From: Pseudomonadales bacterium
GTDB taxonomy: Bacteria; Pseudomonadota; Gammaproteobacteria; Pseudomonadales; Azotimanducaceae
DNA: 39,722 nucleotides
Direction: 5' to 3'
NCBI GenBank assembly: GCA_016763855.1
Contig: JAESSY010000167.1
Coordinates: 1 to 39,722 of the forward strand
Below are positions 27,364 through 34,837 of this stretch, piece by piece (positions within the stretch are counted from its first letter, which is position 1; every line of letters starts with the position of its first letter). The position numbers were made by a program, and so were the translations under genes. The notes under the pieces were generated by a model, which searched no databases, was not told the origin of the DNA, and saw nothing but the letters and a program-made list of their open reading frames with translations.

Positions 27364-28380
27364 TTAGATTCGTGTTTCTCCAAAGCCTTTGCCGTCACGC
27401 GAGCCGGCTTTACCTGTGCCGATATCCGCATCTAGCTGTTTTAAAGTTTCGTTGATCATGTTTACCTTTGCCATGTCTCCGTGTTGCATGAAAATATCAT
27501 TGGCTTGCCGATAATAATCGCGCGCTAACCTGAGTCTATCTCGATTGCCTTCTTCTGGTTTGTCGAGGTCATCCGGTAGATTGCACAAGCAATTAGCTTT
27601 ATTACAAATCGTGTTAGCGTACTCGTAAGGCGTATCATTTGAGTTGCGTACCTTGAGTGCTTCGTCGTAAGCGTCCAGTGCGCGAAGGTTGTTCTCTACT
27701 GCGTGGCTGCTGGAGGCATATTGTAATGCGTTGCCCAAGTTGTTCTGTAACATGGCGTATTCGGAGGGTTGGTCGATCAGTGTGATGATCTTCAACGCCT
27801 CCTGGAAGGATTGTACGGCCATGGCTTCGCGCATTTTCCCGTGCTCGTTGTTCATCGGCATAGATAAATATACCGTCGCCAGATTGTTGTGCAAGATAGC
27901 GTATTCGGTGGGATAAGCGATTCTCGTGAATACTTTTAATGCTCGTTGATAAGCTTCGATTGCCTCGGTAATGGGTACTGCGTGCATACCTGCCAGGGAT
28001 TGGAGCACCAGACCGAGATTCATTTCCGCTTCAGCAGCTTCTTCGGGGGTACCCAATTGGTTGAGTACAGGGAGCGCGACTTCAAATTCGGCCTGTGCTT
28101 TGAATAGGTAATCAGTGCCATCGTCGGGAATCGCCTGTAGTGCAGTCCCTTTTCGAGCGTATGTGCGGGCCATCAGTAATGTTTCACTGACCGGACAAAG
28201 CGCTAGTGCTTTTTCATAGAGTGTGACCGCGTTATGGAGTTGCTGCGGCGATTTGGGTTTTTGTTGCAGGCCGGTAGCGATCTGGATTAGCAGATCCACT
28301 TTTTCAATTGCACTAATGCTATCTTCCTCAATTGCTTTCAGTGCCTGATTAAACTCGTGTTCCGGTAGGTTTTCGGCCAT
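27364..28380 (-). CDS. TPR-repeat protein, first gene of the hyp operon
   Basis: A 338-residue helical protein. At least five tetratricopeptide-like repeats are visible, each with a conserved LYEKAL, AYQRALKVF, SFQEALKI, AYDEALKV or YYRQANDIF segment and intervening NLGLVLQ, NLATVYL, NLGNALQYA. There is no signal peptide. TPR proteins mediate protein-protein contacts, so it is plausibly a scaffold for assembly of the hydrogenase. It starts 174 bases from the divergent regulator gene and leads a minus-strand operon of about 11.4 kb. It is followed after 54 bases by the glycine-zipper gene. Confidence 0.85.
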   Translation of the reverse strand: MAENLPEHEFNQALKAIEEDSISAIEKVDLLIQIATGLQQKPKSPQQLHNAVTLYEKALALCPVSETLLMARTYARKGTALQAIPDDGTDYLFKAQAEFEVALPVLNQLGTPEEAAEAEMNLGLVLQSLAGMHAVPITEAIEAYQRALKVFTRIAYPTEYAILHNNLATVYLSMPMNNEHGKMREAMAVQSFQEALKIITLIDQPSEYAMLQNNLGNALQYASSSHAVENNLRALDAYDEALKVRNSNDTPYEYANTICNKANCLCNLPDDLDKPEEGNRDRLRLARDYYRQANDIFMQHGDMAKVNMINETLKQLDADIGTGKAGSRDGKGFGETRI

Positions 28381-28475
28381 TAGCTTACCTTGTTGAATCT
28401 CGTATTTGTGCCAGTTCCAAGTACCATAACCGACTCAATAAATTATTGTCAAGTATCCTTTCATATAGTAATGAA

Positions 28476-28548
28476 AGTATGCATGTAAACTTCAATGATA
28501 ATTCAGGCGTGATTTTGATTTGCTCAATGCATACTATCTATGCATACT
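28476..28548. promoter_or_regulatory. Three ATGCATACT boxes in the divergent control region
   Basis: ATGCATACT occurs at 28527-28535 and 28540-28548 as a direct repeat with 13-base period, and once inverted (AGTATGCAT) at 28476-28484. All lie between the TPR/hyp operon and the regulator gene, the last two immediately before the chosen regulator start at 28556. They look like operator sites for a regulator controlling both directions. The binding protein is unknown. Confidence 0.45.
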
Positions 28549-28555
28549 GGTTGTC

Positions 28556-30001
28556 ATGAATGGAAAAACGACGATTATCATCTCCGGTTATACGGGTAAG
28601 GAAGCGGTAGCTCTGCACCGGTATTTGAGTAAGCACTACACTATCAACACGGTGGATGACGCTGAAGAAGTGCTGCACTTACTGGATACCGAAGACATTG
28701 ATCTACTGCTTTGTAAACACACCAGTGGCCAATTTGATGCACTTGAGTTATTGCGTAGGGCGCGAATATCACACCCTGAAGTGGTTCGTTTACTTGCTGG
28801 AGACTTGAGTCAGGCAGAAATTAATCAAGCCACCGAAAAAGCCGCGATCTATCAGTTTGTGGCTTCCGCGTGGTCTGCGATGCAGGTAGAACTGTTGGTG
28901 AGCAGAGCATTGGAAAATCGAGAGTTGTCTTATCGCCATCGACATTTAAGTCAAGATTTTAAGTTGGCAGAACATGTTTTGAGAAAACATCAAGTCAAAA
29001 CAGGGCAAGGAGATCGAAGAGCTCAGTTTGAAAAACTGGTTTACTGTAGCCCGAGCATGGCCAATTTGTGTAATTTGGCAAAAAAAGCATCTACGACCAA
29101 CCTGCCCATTCTGATCCAAGGTGAAACGGGTACTGGCAAAGAGCTTGTGGCGCGAGGTATTCATCACAATAGTAATCGTAGTGAGCTACCGCTAATGGTA
29201 CACAATTGCGGTGGCATGTCTGATGAACTATTGCACTCCGAGTTATTTGGACACAAGCGGGGTTCTTTTACTGGCGCAGTGAGCGATCGCATGGGATTGT
29301 TTCCTGCGGCCGATGGGGGGACGGTTTTTCTGGACGAAATCGCGGATGTATCCCCAACATTTCAAGTCAGTTTGTTGCGGTTTCTTCAAGAGGGAGAAGT
29401 TAAACCGTTAGGTAGCGATCAAATCATCAAGTGTGATGTTCGGGTGATAGCGGCCTGCAACCAGCCCCTTGATGTTCTGATTACACGAGGTGAATTCAGG
29501 CAGGATCTCTATTACCGTTTGAATGGATTCCAGCTCAATGTTCCGCCCTTACGACAACGAATTGAGGACGTTGAGGTGCTGACCGAGTTTTTGGTTCAAA
29601 AATATGCCAGTGAAATTAATCGAACGATTTTGGGGATTTCTCCCGGGGTTATGGAAAAGTTTATGTTGCACAGCTGGCCGGGTAACGTGCGTGAACTGGA
29701 AAATGAGATCAAACGTATGATGGCGCTGACTGACAGTGGTACTTTTATTATGGAGGGCGCACTGTCGCCTCATCTTGCCGCGTTGAAACCTAAGCTTAAA
29801 TCCCCTAGCGTGGATTTCAATCTCGATGGCATCACCCTTAAAGAAAAAGTCGCTCAAATGGAAGCCAGAATTATCGCTGAAACCCTTGAAAGACTGCGCT
29901 GGAATCAAAGTAAAGCCGCCATTGAATTGGGGCTGTCGCGGGTAGGCATTTCTAATAAGATCAAGCGCTATGGTCTCAATGATAGTACTACAGTCATTTA
30001 G
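28556..30001 (+). CDS. Sigma-54-dependent activator with degenerate receiver (HoxA/HupR-like)
   Basis: A 481-residue NtrC-family protein from ATG 28556; an in-frame ATG 12 codons earlier overlaps the operator-like boxes. Residues 1-125 have a receiver-like fold, but the acidic pair after strand one is absent and the phospho-Asp position is Cys53 or Lys54 (DLLLCKHTSG). The AAA+ domain has Walker A GETGTGKELVARG, GSFTGA (normally GAFTGA) and Walker B GGTVFLDEIAD. The C-terminus is a Fis-type helix-turn-helix (RWNQSKAAIELGLSRVGISNKI). It should activate the two -24/-12 promoters in front of hupS. The lost Asp suggests control by something other than phosphorylation. Confidence 0.9.
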   Translation: MNGKTTIIISGYTGKEAVALHRYLSKHYTINTVDDAEEVLHLLDTEDIDLLLCKHTSGQFDALELLRRARISHPEVVRLLAGDLSQAEINQATEKAAIYQFVASAWSAMQVELLVSRALENRELSYRHRHLSQDFKLAEHVLRKHQVKTGQGDRRAQFEKLVYCSPSMANLCNLAKKASTTNLPILIQGETGTGKELVARGIHHNSNRSELPLMVHNCGGMSDELLHSELFGHKRGSFTGAVSDRMGLFPAADGGTVFLDEIADVSPTFQVSLLRFLQEGEVKPLGSDQIIKCDVRVIAACNQPLDVLITRGEFRQDLYYRLNGFQLNVPPLRQRIEDVEVLTEFLVQKYASEINRTILGISPGVMEKFMLHSWPGNVRELENEIKRMMALTDSGTFIMEGALSPHLAALKPKLKSPSVDFNLDGITLKEKVAQMEARIIAETLERLRWNQSKAAIELGLSRVGISNKIKRYGLNDSTTVI

Positions 30002-30005
30002 CGCG

Positions 30006-30251
30006 ATGCCAACGTCCGATGGCAAACTACCAGACGAGCCTGCAGAGGGAGTCATCAGGTTTCCGCAGTCAAAAACTAAACCCAAAATCAGCCAGCAAAG
30101 CTCGTTAGATCTAGGTTTAACCCCGTTGGCAAAACAGCTTAAATCGGCAGAGGTGAGCCTAAAAGGTCATTGATGTAGTCAGTGCAAAGGTATCTGGTAT
30201 GGTTGCAGCGGTGAGTGTGAATGCCCTGTGTGTGGTAATCGTCAGGGGTAA
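30006..30251 (+). pseudogene. Small zinc-ribbon protein gene interrupted by in-frame TGA
   Basis: From ATG 30006, four bases after the regulator stop, the frame runs 55 codons to TGA at 30171-30173. The same frame then continues for 25 codons with six cysteines: CSQC directly after the TGA, then KGIWYG, and a closing segment with CECPVCGNR, ending at TAA 30249-30251. This is a clear metal-binding ribbon pattern. With TGG in place of TGA the junction would read GHWCSQC, a natural zinc-ribbon start. A nonsense mutation of Trp is the simplest reading. Selenocysteine or readthrough is possible, but I found no convincing SECIS loop. It lies just ahead of the hupS promoters. ATG 29970 or 29979 could also be the start. 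Confidence 0.6.
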
Positions 30252-30331
30252 TTTTTAATGTTTTGTCTCTTCTTTAACGTGATCTCGAGTTTCAATGGTT
30301 TTCAATGTATTGGATAAAACGCTAAGTAAGT

Positions 30332-30348
30332 TGGCATCAACACTGCTA
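30332..30348 (+). promoter_or_regulatory. Candidate sigma-54 promoter, upstream copy
   Basis: TTGGCATCAACACTGCTAA has GG at 30333-30334 and GC at 30345-30346 with the required ten-base gap. The -12 half (CTGCT) is less perfect than in the downstream copy. It would start transcription near 30357, about 160 bases before hupS, and lies 101 bases from the second match. Confidence 0.5.
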
Positions 30349-30432
30349 ACTATGTATACACATCATCACCAAAAAATAGACAATCACCACTGAAATAGCG
30401 GTAACTCTTTGTTTATTAAGCTAACAACTCTT

Positions 30433-30449
30433 TGGCATAAGAGTTGCTT
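30433..30449 (+). promoter_or_regulatory. Sigma-54 promoter of hupSL
   Basis: TTTGGCATAAGAGTTGCTTT has GG at 30434-30435 and GC at 30446-30447 separated by ten bases, with a perfect TTGC -12 core. Transcription should start near 30458, giving a leader of about 60 bases with a strong GGAGG site before hupS. The activator for it is encoded just upstream. Confidence 0.75.
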
Positions 30450-30517
30450 TCTGTATTTCATCAACGAGCCCACTACGAAGGGCTGCGAAATACTAATTTT
30501 CAATTTGGAGGATGGAG

Positions 30518-31480
30518 ATGGCTAATATTCTATGGCTGCAGGGTGGGGCGTGTTCAGGCAACACCATGTCTTTTCTAAACGCAGAAGAACCCAGTGCATG
30601 CGACCTGGTGACAGACTTTGGTATGAACATCTTGTGGCAGCCGTCTCTAGGGGTTGAACTGGGCGATAATGTTAAAACCATTTTAAAGAATTGTGTTTCT
30701 GGTGAGACAAAATTGGATATTTTCGTTTTTGAGGGCTCAGTTGTTAATGCCCCAAACGGTACCGGCGAGTGGAATCGTTTTTGTGGACGTCCGATGAAAG
30801 AGTGGGTTCGCGAGCTATGCGATGCCGCTGATTTTGTTGTCGCACTGGGTGATTGTGCTACTTGGGGAGGCATTCCCGCAACGGCACCTAATCCTTCTGA
30901 GTCTCAGGGCCTGCAGTTTTTAAAACGTGCTAATGGTGGATTTCTTGGTGCTGATTTCACAAGTAAAGCAGGTTTACCCGTTATCAATATCCCTGGTTGT
31001 CCAGCACATCCTGATTGGGTAACACAAATTTTAGTAGCGATCGCAACCGGCCGAACGGGTGATTTGGCACTGGATGAGTTTCAACGACCTAAGACATTTT
31101 TTCAAAGCTTTACCCAGACAGGCTGTACTCGAAACATGCACTTTGCCTACAAGGTATCCACCACAGAATTTGGCCAACGTAAAGGTTGTTTGTTCTACGA
31201 TCTAGGTTGTCGTGGTCCGATGACACACTCCCCTTGCAATCGCATTTTGTGGAATCGTGTTTCATCGAAAACACGCGCAGGTATGCCATGCCTCGGTTGT
31301 ACCGAACCAGAATTCCCATTCTTTGATTTAGCACCTGGAACGGTATTTAAAACTCAAACCGTGATGGGTGTACCAAAAGATCTACCAACAGGTGTAGATA
31401 AAAAAGGTTACATCAAACTTACTGGCGCAGCGAAAGCCGCTATGCCTGCATGGGCTGAACAAGACATATTCGTCGTTTAA
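30518..31480 (+). CDS. hupS: [NiFe]-hydrogenase small subunit, group 2a-like (HupS/HucS)
   Basis: A 320-residue small subunit. ATG 30518 is chosen over ATG 30512 because GGAGG at 30507-30511 then has normal spacing. There is no Tat signal, so it is cytoplasmic. It opens WLQGGACSGNTMSFLNAEEP, a start I recognise from cyanobacterial HupS and mycobacterial HucS. The proximal site has C12, C113 and C161, with Asn15 where most hydrogenases have a Cys. The medial site is probably C240, C258 and C261. The distal site is C203, C224 and C231, with Gln200 where His is usual. Each cluster thus has only three Cys. The role is to pass electrons from H2 oxidation. Confidence 0.95.
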   Translation: MANILWLQGGACSGNTMSFLNAEEPSACDLVTDFGMNILWQPSLGVELGDNVKTILKNCVSGETKLDIFVFEGSVVNAPNGTGEWNRFCGRPMKEWVRELCDAADFVVALGDCATWGGIPATAPNPSESQGLQFLKRANGGFLGADFTSKAGLPVINIPGCPAHPDWVTQILVAIATGRTGDLALDEFQRPKTFFQSFTQTGCTRNMHFAYKVSTTEFGQRKGCLFYDLGCRGPMTHSPCNRILWNRVSSKTRAGMPCLGCTEPEFPFFDLAPGTVFKTQTVMGVPKDLPTGVDKKGYIKLTGAAKAAMPAWAEQDIFVV

Positions 31481-31492
31481 AGGAGGCACTAA

Positions 31493-33091
31493 ATGTCACA
31501 AGTACAAACATTAGACATCTCACCCGTTGGTCGCGTTGAAGGTGACCTTGACGTTCGAGTCGATATAGAAGATGGCGTAGTCACCAATGCTTGGACCTCA
31601 GCAGAGTTGTTTAGGGGTTTTGAAATAATTTTGAGAGATAAAGATCCCCAAGCAGGTCTGGTGGTAACGCCACGTGCATGCGGCATTTGCGGCGCGTCAC
31701 ATTTAACTTGTGCTGCATGGGCGTTAGATACTGCATGGGGTACTGAAGTACCGCGTAATGCCATTATCGCTCGTAATCTAGGGCAGTTAGCTGAAAGTTT
31801 ACAAAGTTTACCGCGTCATCATTATGGTTTGTTCATGATTGATATGTGTAACAAAAACTATAAAAACAGTCCGTTTTATGAAGAAGCAGTAAAACGCTGG
31901 GCGCCTTTTACGGGTACCAATTACGAACTTGGCGTGACTATTTCAGGTCGTCCTGTAGAAATTTATGCAATGTTAGGTGGCCAGTGGCCGCATTCAAGTT
32001 TTATGGTGCCTGGTGGTGTTATGTGTTCACCCACATTGACCGACGTGACTCGTTCATGGGGAATACTTGAGCACTTCCGTACGAATTGGATTGAGCCAAT
32101 GTGGTTAGGCTGCTCTTTAGAGCGTTATGAAGAAATTGAAACTTATGAAGACTTCATGGCTTGGTTAGACGAAAAACCAGAACACGCAAATTCAGATTTG
32201 GGCATGATGTGGCGCATGGGTTGTGATGTTGGATTGGATAAATACGGTAAAGGCTTGGACAAATTTGTTTCCTGGGGCTATTTGCCACACGAAGAAAAGT
32301 ACAATAAACCTACTATTGAGAGTAGAAATCATTCCATACAAATGCCGAGTGGTGTTTTTGACGGTGCGACGGGTACACATAAACTTATGGATCAAGCCAT
32401 GACCCGTGAAGATGTAACCCATGCATGGTATGACGAAGGCGACGAAGCAAAGCATCCATTTGATCGCACAACCATACCCATAGCCAACAACGAGCATAAT
32501 TTTGAGAAAAACTATACCTGGTCAACAGCAACCGTACATGAAGAAAATGGTCATCTTGAAGCAGGACCACTGGCGCGTGAATTAATTTACGGTGGCGATC
32601 ATATGGAAGAATGGCAATACCGTGATGGCTTGGTATTAGATATGTATAAAAAGATGGGTGGTGCAAATGTGCTATTGCGTCACTTTGCACGTATGCATGA
32701 AGTTAAATCTATCTATCGCCAAATGGAGCGTTGTTTGCGAGAGTTACGTCTTGACGAGCCTTTCTATATCAAACCGAAAGAGCAGGATGGTCAAGGCTGG
32801 GGTGCAACAGAGGCTATTCGTGGTGCATTGTGTCACTGGATCGAGGTAGAAGGAGGCAAAATAAAGAACTACCAAATCATTGCACCTACGACCTGGAACG
32901 TTGGTCCTCGCTCCGCTGAAGGTGAGCGTGGTCCTATTGAGGAAGCTCTAATTGGTACGCCCATTGCCGATCCAAGTGATCCGGTTGAAGTGGGACACGT
33001 AGCGCGTTCTTATGATTCATGTTTGGTTTGTACCGTGCATGCACATGATGCGAAGACGGGTAAAGAGCTTTCGCGTTTTAAAACATCTTAA
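31493..33091 (+). CDS. hupL: [NiFe]-hydrogenase large subunit, group 2a-like (HupL/HucL)
   Basis: A 532-residue catalytic subunit that binds the NiFe(CN)2CO centre. It has an AGGAG site and lies 12 bases after hupS. The L1 motif RACGICGASH supplies C63 and C66, and the L2 motif DSCLVCTVH supplies C510 and C513. Cleavage after His516 would remove a 16-residue tail (AHDAKTGKELSRFKTS). The start LDISPVGRVEGDLDVRVDIE and the full length match the cyanobacterial uptake HupL/HucL type. It oxidises H2, possibly at low concentrations, since relatives in mycobacteria are high-affinity and oxygen-tolerant. Affinity cannot be read from sequence. Confidence 0.96.
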   Translation: MSQVQTLDISPVGRVEGDLDVRVDIEDGVVTNAWTSAELFRGFEIILRDKDPQAGLVVTPRACGICGASHLTCAAWALDTAWGTEVPRNAIIARNLGQLAESLQSLPRHHYGLFMIDMCNKNYKNSPFYEEAVKRWAPFTGTNYELGVTISGRPVEIYAMLGGQWPHSSFMVPGGVMCSPTLTDVTRSWGILEHFRTNWIEPMWLGCSLERYEEIETYEDFMAWLDEKPEHANSDLGMMWRMGCDVGLDKYGKGLDKFVSWGYLPHEEKYNKPTIESRNHSIQMPSGVFDGATGTHKLMDQAMTREDVTHAWYDEGDEAKHPFDRTTIPIANNEHNFEKNYTWSTATVHEENGHLEAGPLARELIYGGDHMEEWQYRDGLVLDMYKKMGGANVLLRHFARMHEVKSIYRQMERCLRELRLDEPFYIKPKEQDGQGWGATEAIRGALCHWIEVEGGKIKNYQIIAPTTWNVGPRSAEGERGPIEEALIGTPIADPSDPVEVGHVARSYDSCLVCTVHAHDAKTGKELSRFKTS

Positions 33092-33173
33092 AGCCTGATA
33101 TTAGTTGAGTACCTATCAGTCATTGCGATGGGTACTTGATGTCTTACGCAAGAACAAATAAGGAGGTGTAATC

Positions 33174-33488
33174 GTGAGTGATTCAGATGACGACGCATTA
33201 CGTGATCGCATTGGCCGGTTGATGGCCAATGGCCTGGAAACCAAAACTGAGCCTTTTCCTGAAACTAATATTGAGTTCGAACAAGTCCTGGTTGAGCTAA
33301 GAGAGTTTGGTCCAGATGATCTGGAAGAGAAAATGGTGATCTCTGGGTTTGTAGACAAACCTTACGGAGAAGACGAACAGCGATGCCTTGAATGCATGTA
33401 TTACCTAGTGCACAGAAAATGGTGTGATTTACCAGAATTAGCAGTACCCGTTGAAGCTGAATGGTGGTGTCGGTTGTGGCGAATTTAG
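33174..33488 (+). CDS. Four-cysteine acidic protein, possible HiPIP-like electron carrier
   Basis: A 104-residue protein starting at GTG 33174 with an excellent AAGGAGG site. The N-terminal 65 residues are acidic and helical. The C-terminal part has C71-x2-C74-MYY, C84-DLP, and WWC99-x2-W. That order (CxxC plus aromatic, C-x-L, W-C-x-x-W) resembles high-potential iron-sulfur proteins, although the spacing between the second and third Cys is short. It could bind one [4Fe-4S] cluster and accept electrons from HupS. It is the third gene of the hupSL transcript, 82 bases after hupL and followed by a terminator. Homology to HiPIP is a pattern match only; zinc binding is an alternative. Confidence 0.65.
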   Translation: MSDSDDDALRDRIGRLMANGLETKTEPFPETNIEFEQVLVELREFGPDDLEEKMVISGFVDKPYGEDEQRCLECMYYLVHRKWCDLPELAVPVEAEWWCRLWRI

Positions 33489-33568
33489 TCACGAGCCTTA
33501 TTAAAGATACTTAGTGGATTGAATTTTGGCAATGCACAATGTGTGATGCTAAACGTAACCACCGACAG

Positions 33569-33592
33569 CGCGGCCGAGTGCCGCGTTTTTTT
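33569..33592 (+). terminator. Rho-independent terminator of the hupSL operon
   Basis: CGCGGC (33569-33574) pairs with GCCGCG (33580-33585) across the loop CGAGT, followed by seven T (33586-33592). It lies 80 bases after the four-cysteine gene and separates it from the ykgJ-like gene. Confidence 0.9.
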
Positions 33593-33657
33593 ATGGTATT
33601 TTTGTGGCATTAATGTCGTAATAGCGATGCCAAAAAATATGAGGTTATGATTTCGAG

Positions 33658-34344
33658 ATGGGTGAATTTCAAGAACAATTGCAGTTAGCCTTTGATACTG
33701 AGAAAGGTCAGGTTATTCGAGATTGTATGCCTGACGGTGATGCCGAGGCGGTGCTTGTTGCCGTAGCCAAAGCAAGTAAGCGACTTAACAGTACAATGAT
33801 AGCTGTGTTAAACCATGCTGATGCAAAATTAGATTGTCGAAATGGATGTGATTATTGTTGCTCCTTTAAAGTTGAAGTAGGTGCGGAGGAGGTCTTCGCA
33901 ATCAAACATTTTGTCGATTCTACTTTCACGCCTAGTCAGAAGGATGCGACTCTCGAACGTGCACGAGCTAACAGTAAGTTGGTGTCGACCCTATCACAGT
34001 CGAAACGTATTCTGACCAATATTCCCTGCGCCTTTCTTTTGGATCGCTCCTGTTCTGTCTACTCCGTTCGCCCTGCTATGTGCCGAAAGCTTCATTCGAC
34101 CGATGTAAAAGCCTGTAAACAATCCTTCGATAACCCTGCGGATGCCACGGTCTCAAATGCTGAGCATGCAGTTGTATCAGCGATTTCAATGACCGCGATA
34201 GCGGCGGTACGAGAGGGCATTAAGGAATCTGGCTTTGACAGTACGATTTATGATTTGATTGATGTAGTCGTGGATGCTTTCGAAAACCCGAAATGTGAAA
34301 GCCGTTGGGGGCAAGGTAAGAAAGCGTTTCCTGGCAGTGGTTAG
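33658..34344 (+). CDS. YkgJ-type cysteine-cluster (zinc/iron-chelating) protein
   Basis: A 228-residue protein. The N-terminal motif C60-x3-C64-x2-C67-C68 (DCRNGCDYCC) and the later NIPCAFL, RSCSVYSVRPAMCR segments are the cysteine signature of the YkgJ family, thought to bind zinc or an iron-sulfur cluster. The rest is helical. It starts a second plus-strand group after the hupSL terminator and precedes the hydrogenase protease by 18 bases, so it was probably recruited to hydrogenase maturation. The molecular role is unknown. No signal peptide is present. Confidence 0.8.
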   Translation: MGEFQEQLQLAFDTEKGQVIRDCMPDGDAEAVLVAVAKASKRLNSTMIAVLNHADAKLDCRNGCDYCCSFKVEVGAEEVFAIKHFVDSTFTPSQKDATLERARANSKLVSTLSQSKRILTNIPCAFLLDRSCSVYSVRPAMCRKLHSTDVKACKQSFDNPADATVSNAEHAVVSAISMTAIAAVREGIKESGFDSTIYDLIDVVVDAFENPKCESRWGQGKKAFPGSG

Positions 34345-34362
34345 AAATAAGGAACAACAAGC

Positions 34363-34836
34363 GTGAGTGAATTGTCAATTATAGGCTGTGGTAATCCTAA
34401 CCGGTCGGATGACGGGGTCGGTGTTTACATAATTCAAAAACTATTGGTGTATCTGCATAATAATCCAAAGCCGGGTGTGCGAATTTTTGATTCCGGCACC
34501 GCGGGTATGGATGTTATGTTTCAGGCCCGCGGTAGTGACGCCTTGGTTATCATTGATGCAAATAGCAGCGAGTCAGAGCCTGGGTCAATTTTTGAAGTGC
34601 CTGGTAAAGAATTGGAAAATATGCCTGAGCCCAGCTATAACCTGCATGACTTTCGCTGGGACAATGCATTGTTCGCAGGTAGAAAAATATTCAAAGAAGC
34701 ATTTCCAACCGATGTAACTGTTTTTCTGATTGAGGCAGAGGAATTGTCCTTGGGAATTGGTTTGAGCTCAGCGGTTTCGGCGGCTGCGGATATTGTTTAT
34801 TCGCGTCTGGTTGAGCGCATTGAGAGGCATAAATAA
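34363..34836 (+). CDS. hupW: Hydrogenase maturation endopeptidase, HupW-like
   Basis: A 157-residue protease of the HycI/HybD/HupD family. It starts at GTG 34363 with AAGGA upstream. SIIGCGNPNRSDDGVG holds the first nickel ligand region (the Asp of SDDG, where other members have a Glu or Asp). ALVIIDANSSES carries the second acidic ligand (Asp in IIDA), and NLHDF supplies the conserved His. It would cleave the 16-residue tail of HupL after nickel insertion. The assignment to the HupW branch rests on resemblance to cyanobacterial proteins and pairing with a HupL of that type. Confidence 0.88.
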   Translation: MSELSIIGCGNPNRSDDGVGVYIIQKLLVYLHNNPKPGVRIFDSGTAGMDVMFQARGSDALVIIDANSSESEPGSIFEVPGKELENMPEPSYNLHDFRWDNALFAGRKIFKEAFPTDVTVFLIEAEELSLGIGLSSAVSAAADIVYSRLVERIERHK

Positions 34837-34837
34837 G

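Noticed and set aside
28406-28413. TGGCACAA on the minus strand just upstream of the TPR gene, like a -24 box
   Set aside because: No GC at the ten-base -12 spacing, and the start would fall only a few bases before the ATG.
29549-30085. 178-codon minus-strand frame opposite the activator's C-terminus
   Set aside because: It is a shadow of a clear sigma-54 activator coding region and has no recognisable protein features.
30174-30210. TGCAA...TTGCA pairing after the TGA of the zinc-ribbon gene as a bacterial SECIS element
   Set aside because: Only five pairs with a 15-base loop; it does not resemble the compact bSECIS stem with a small GU-containing loop.
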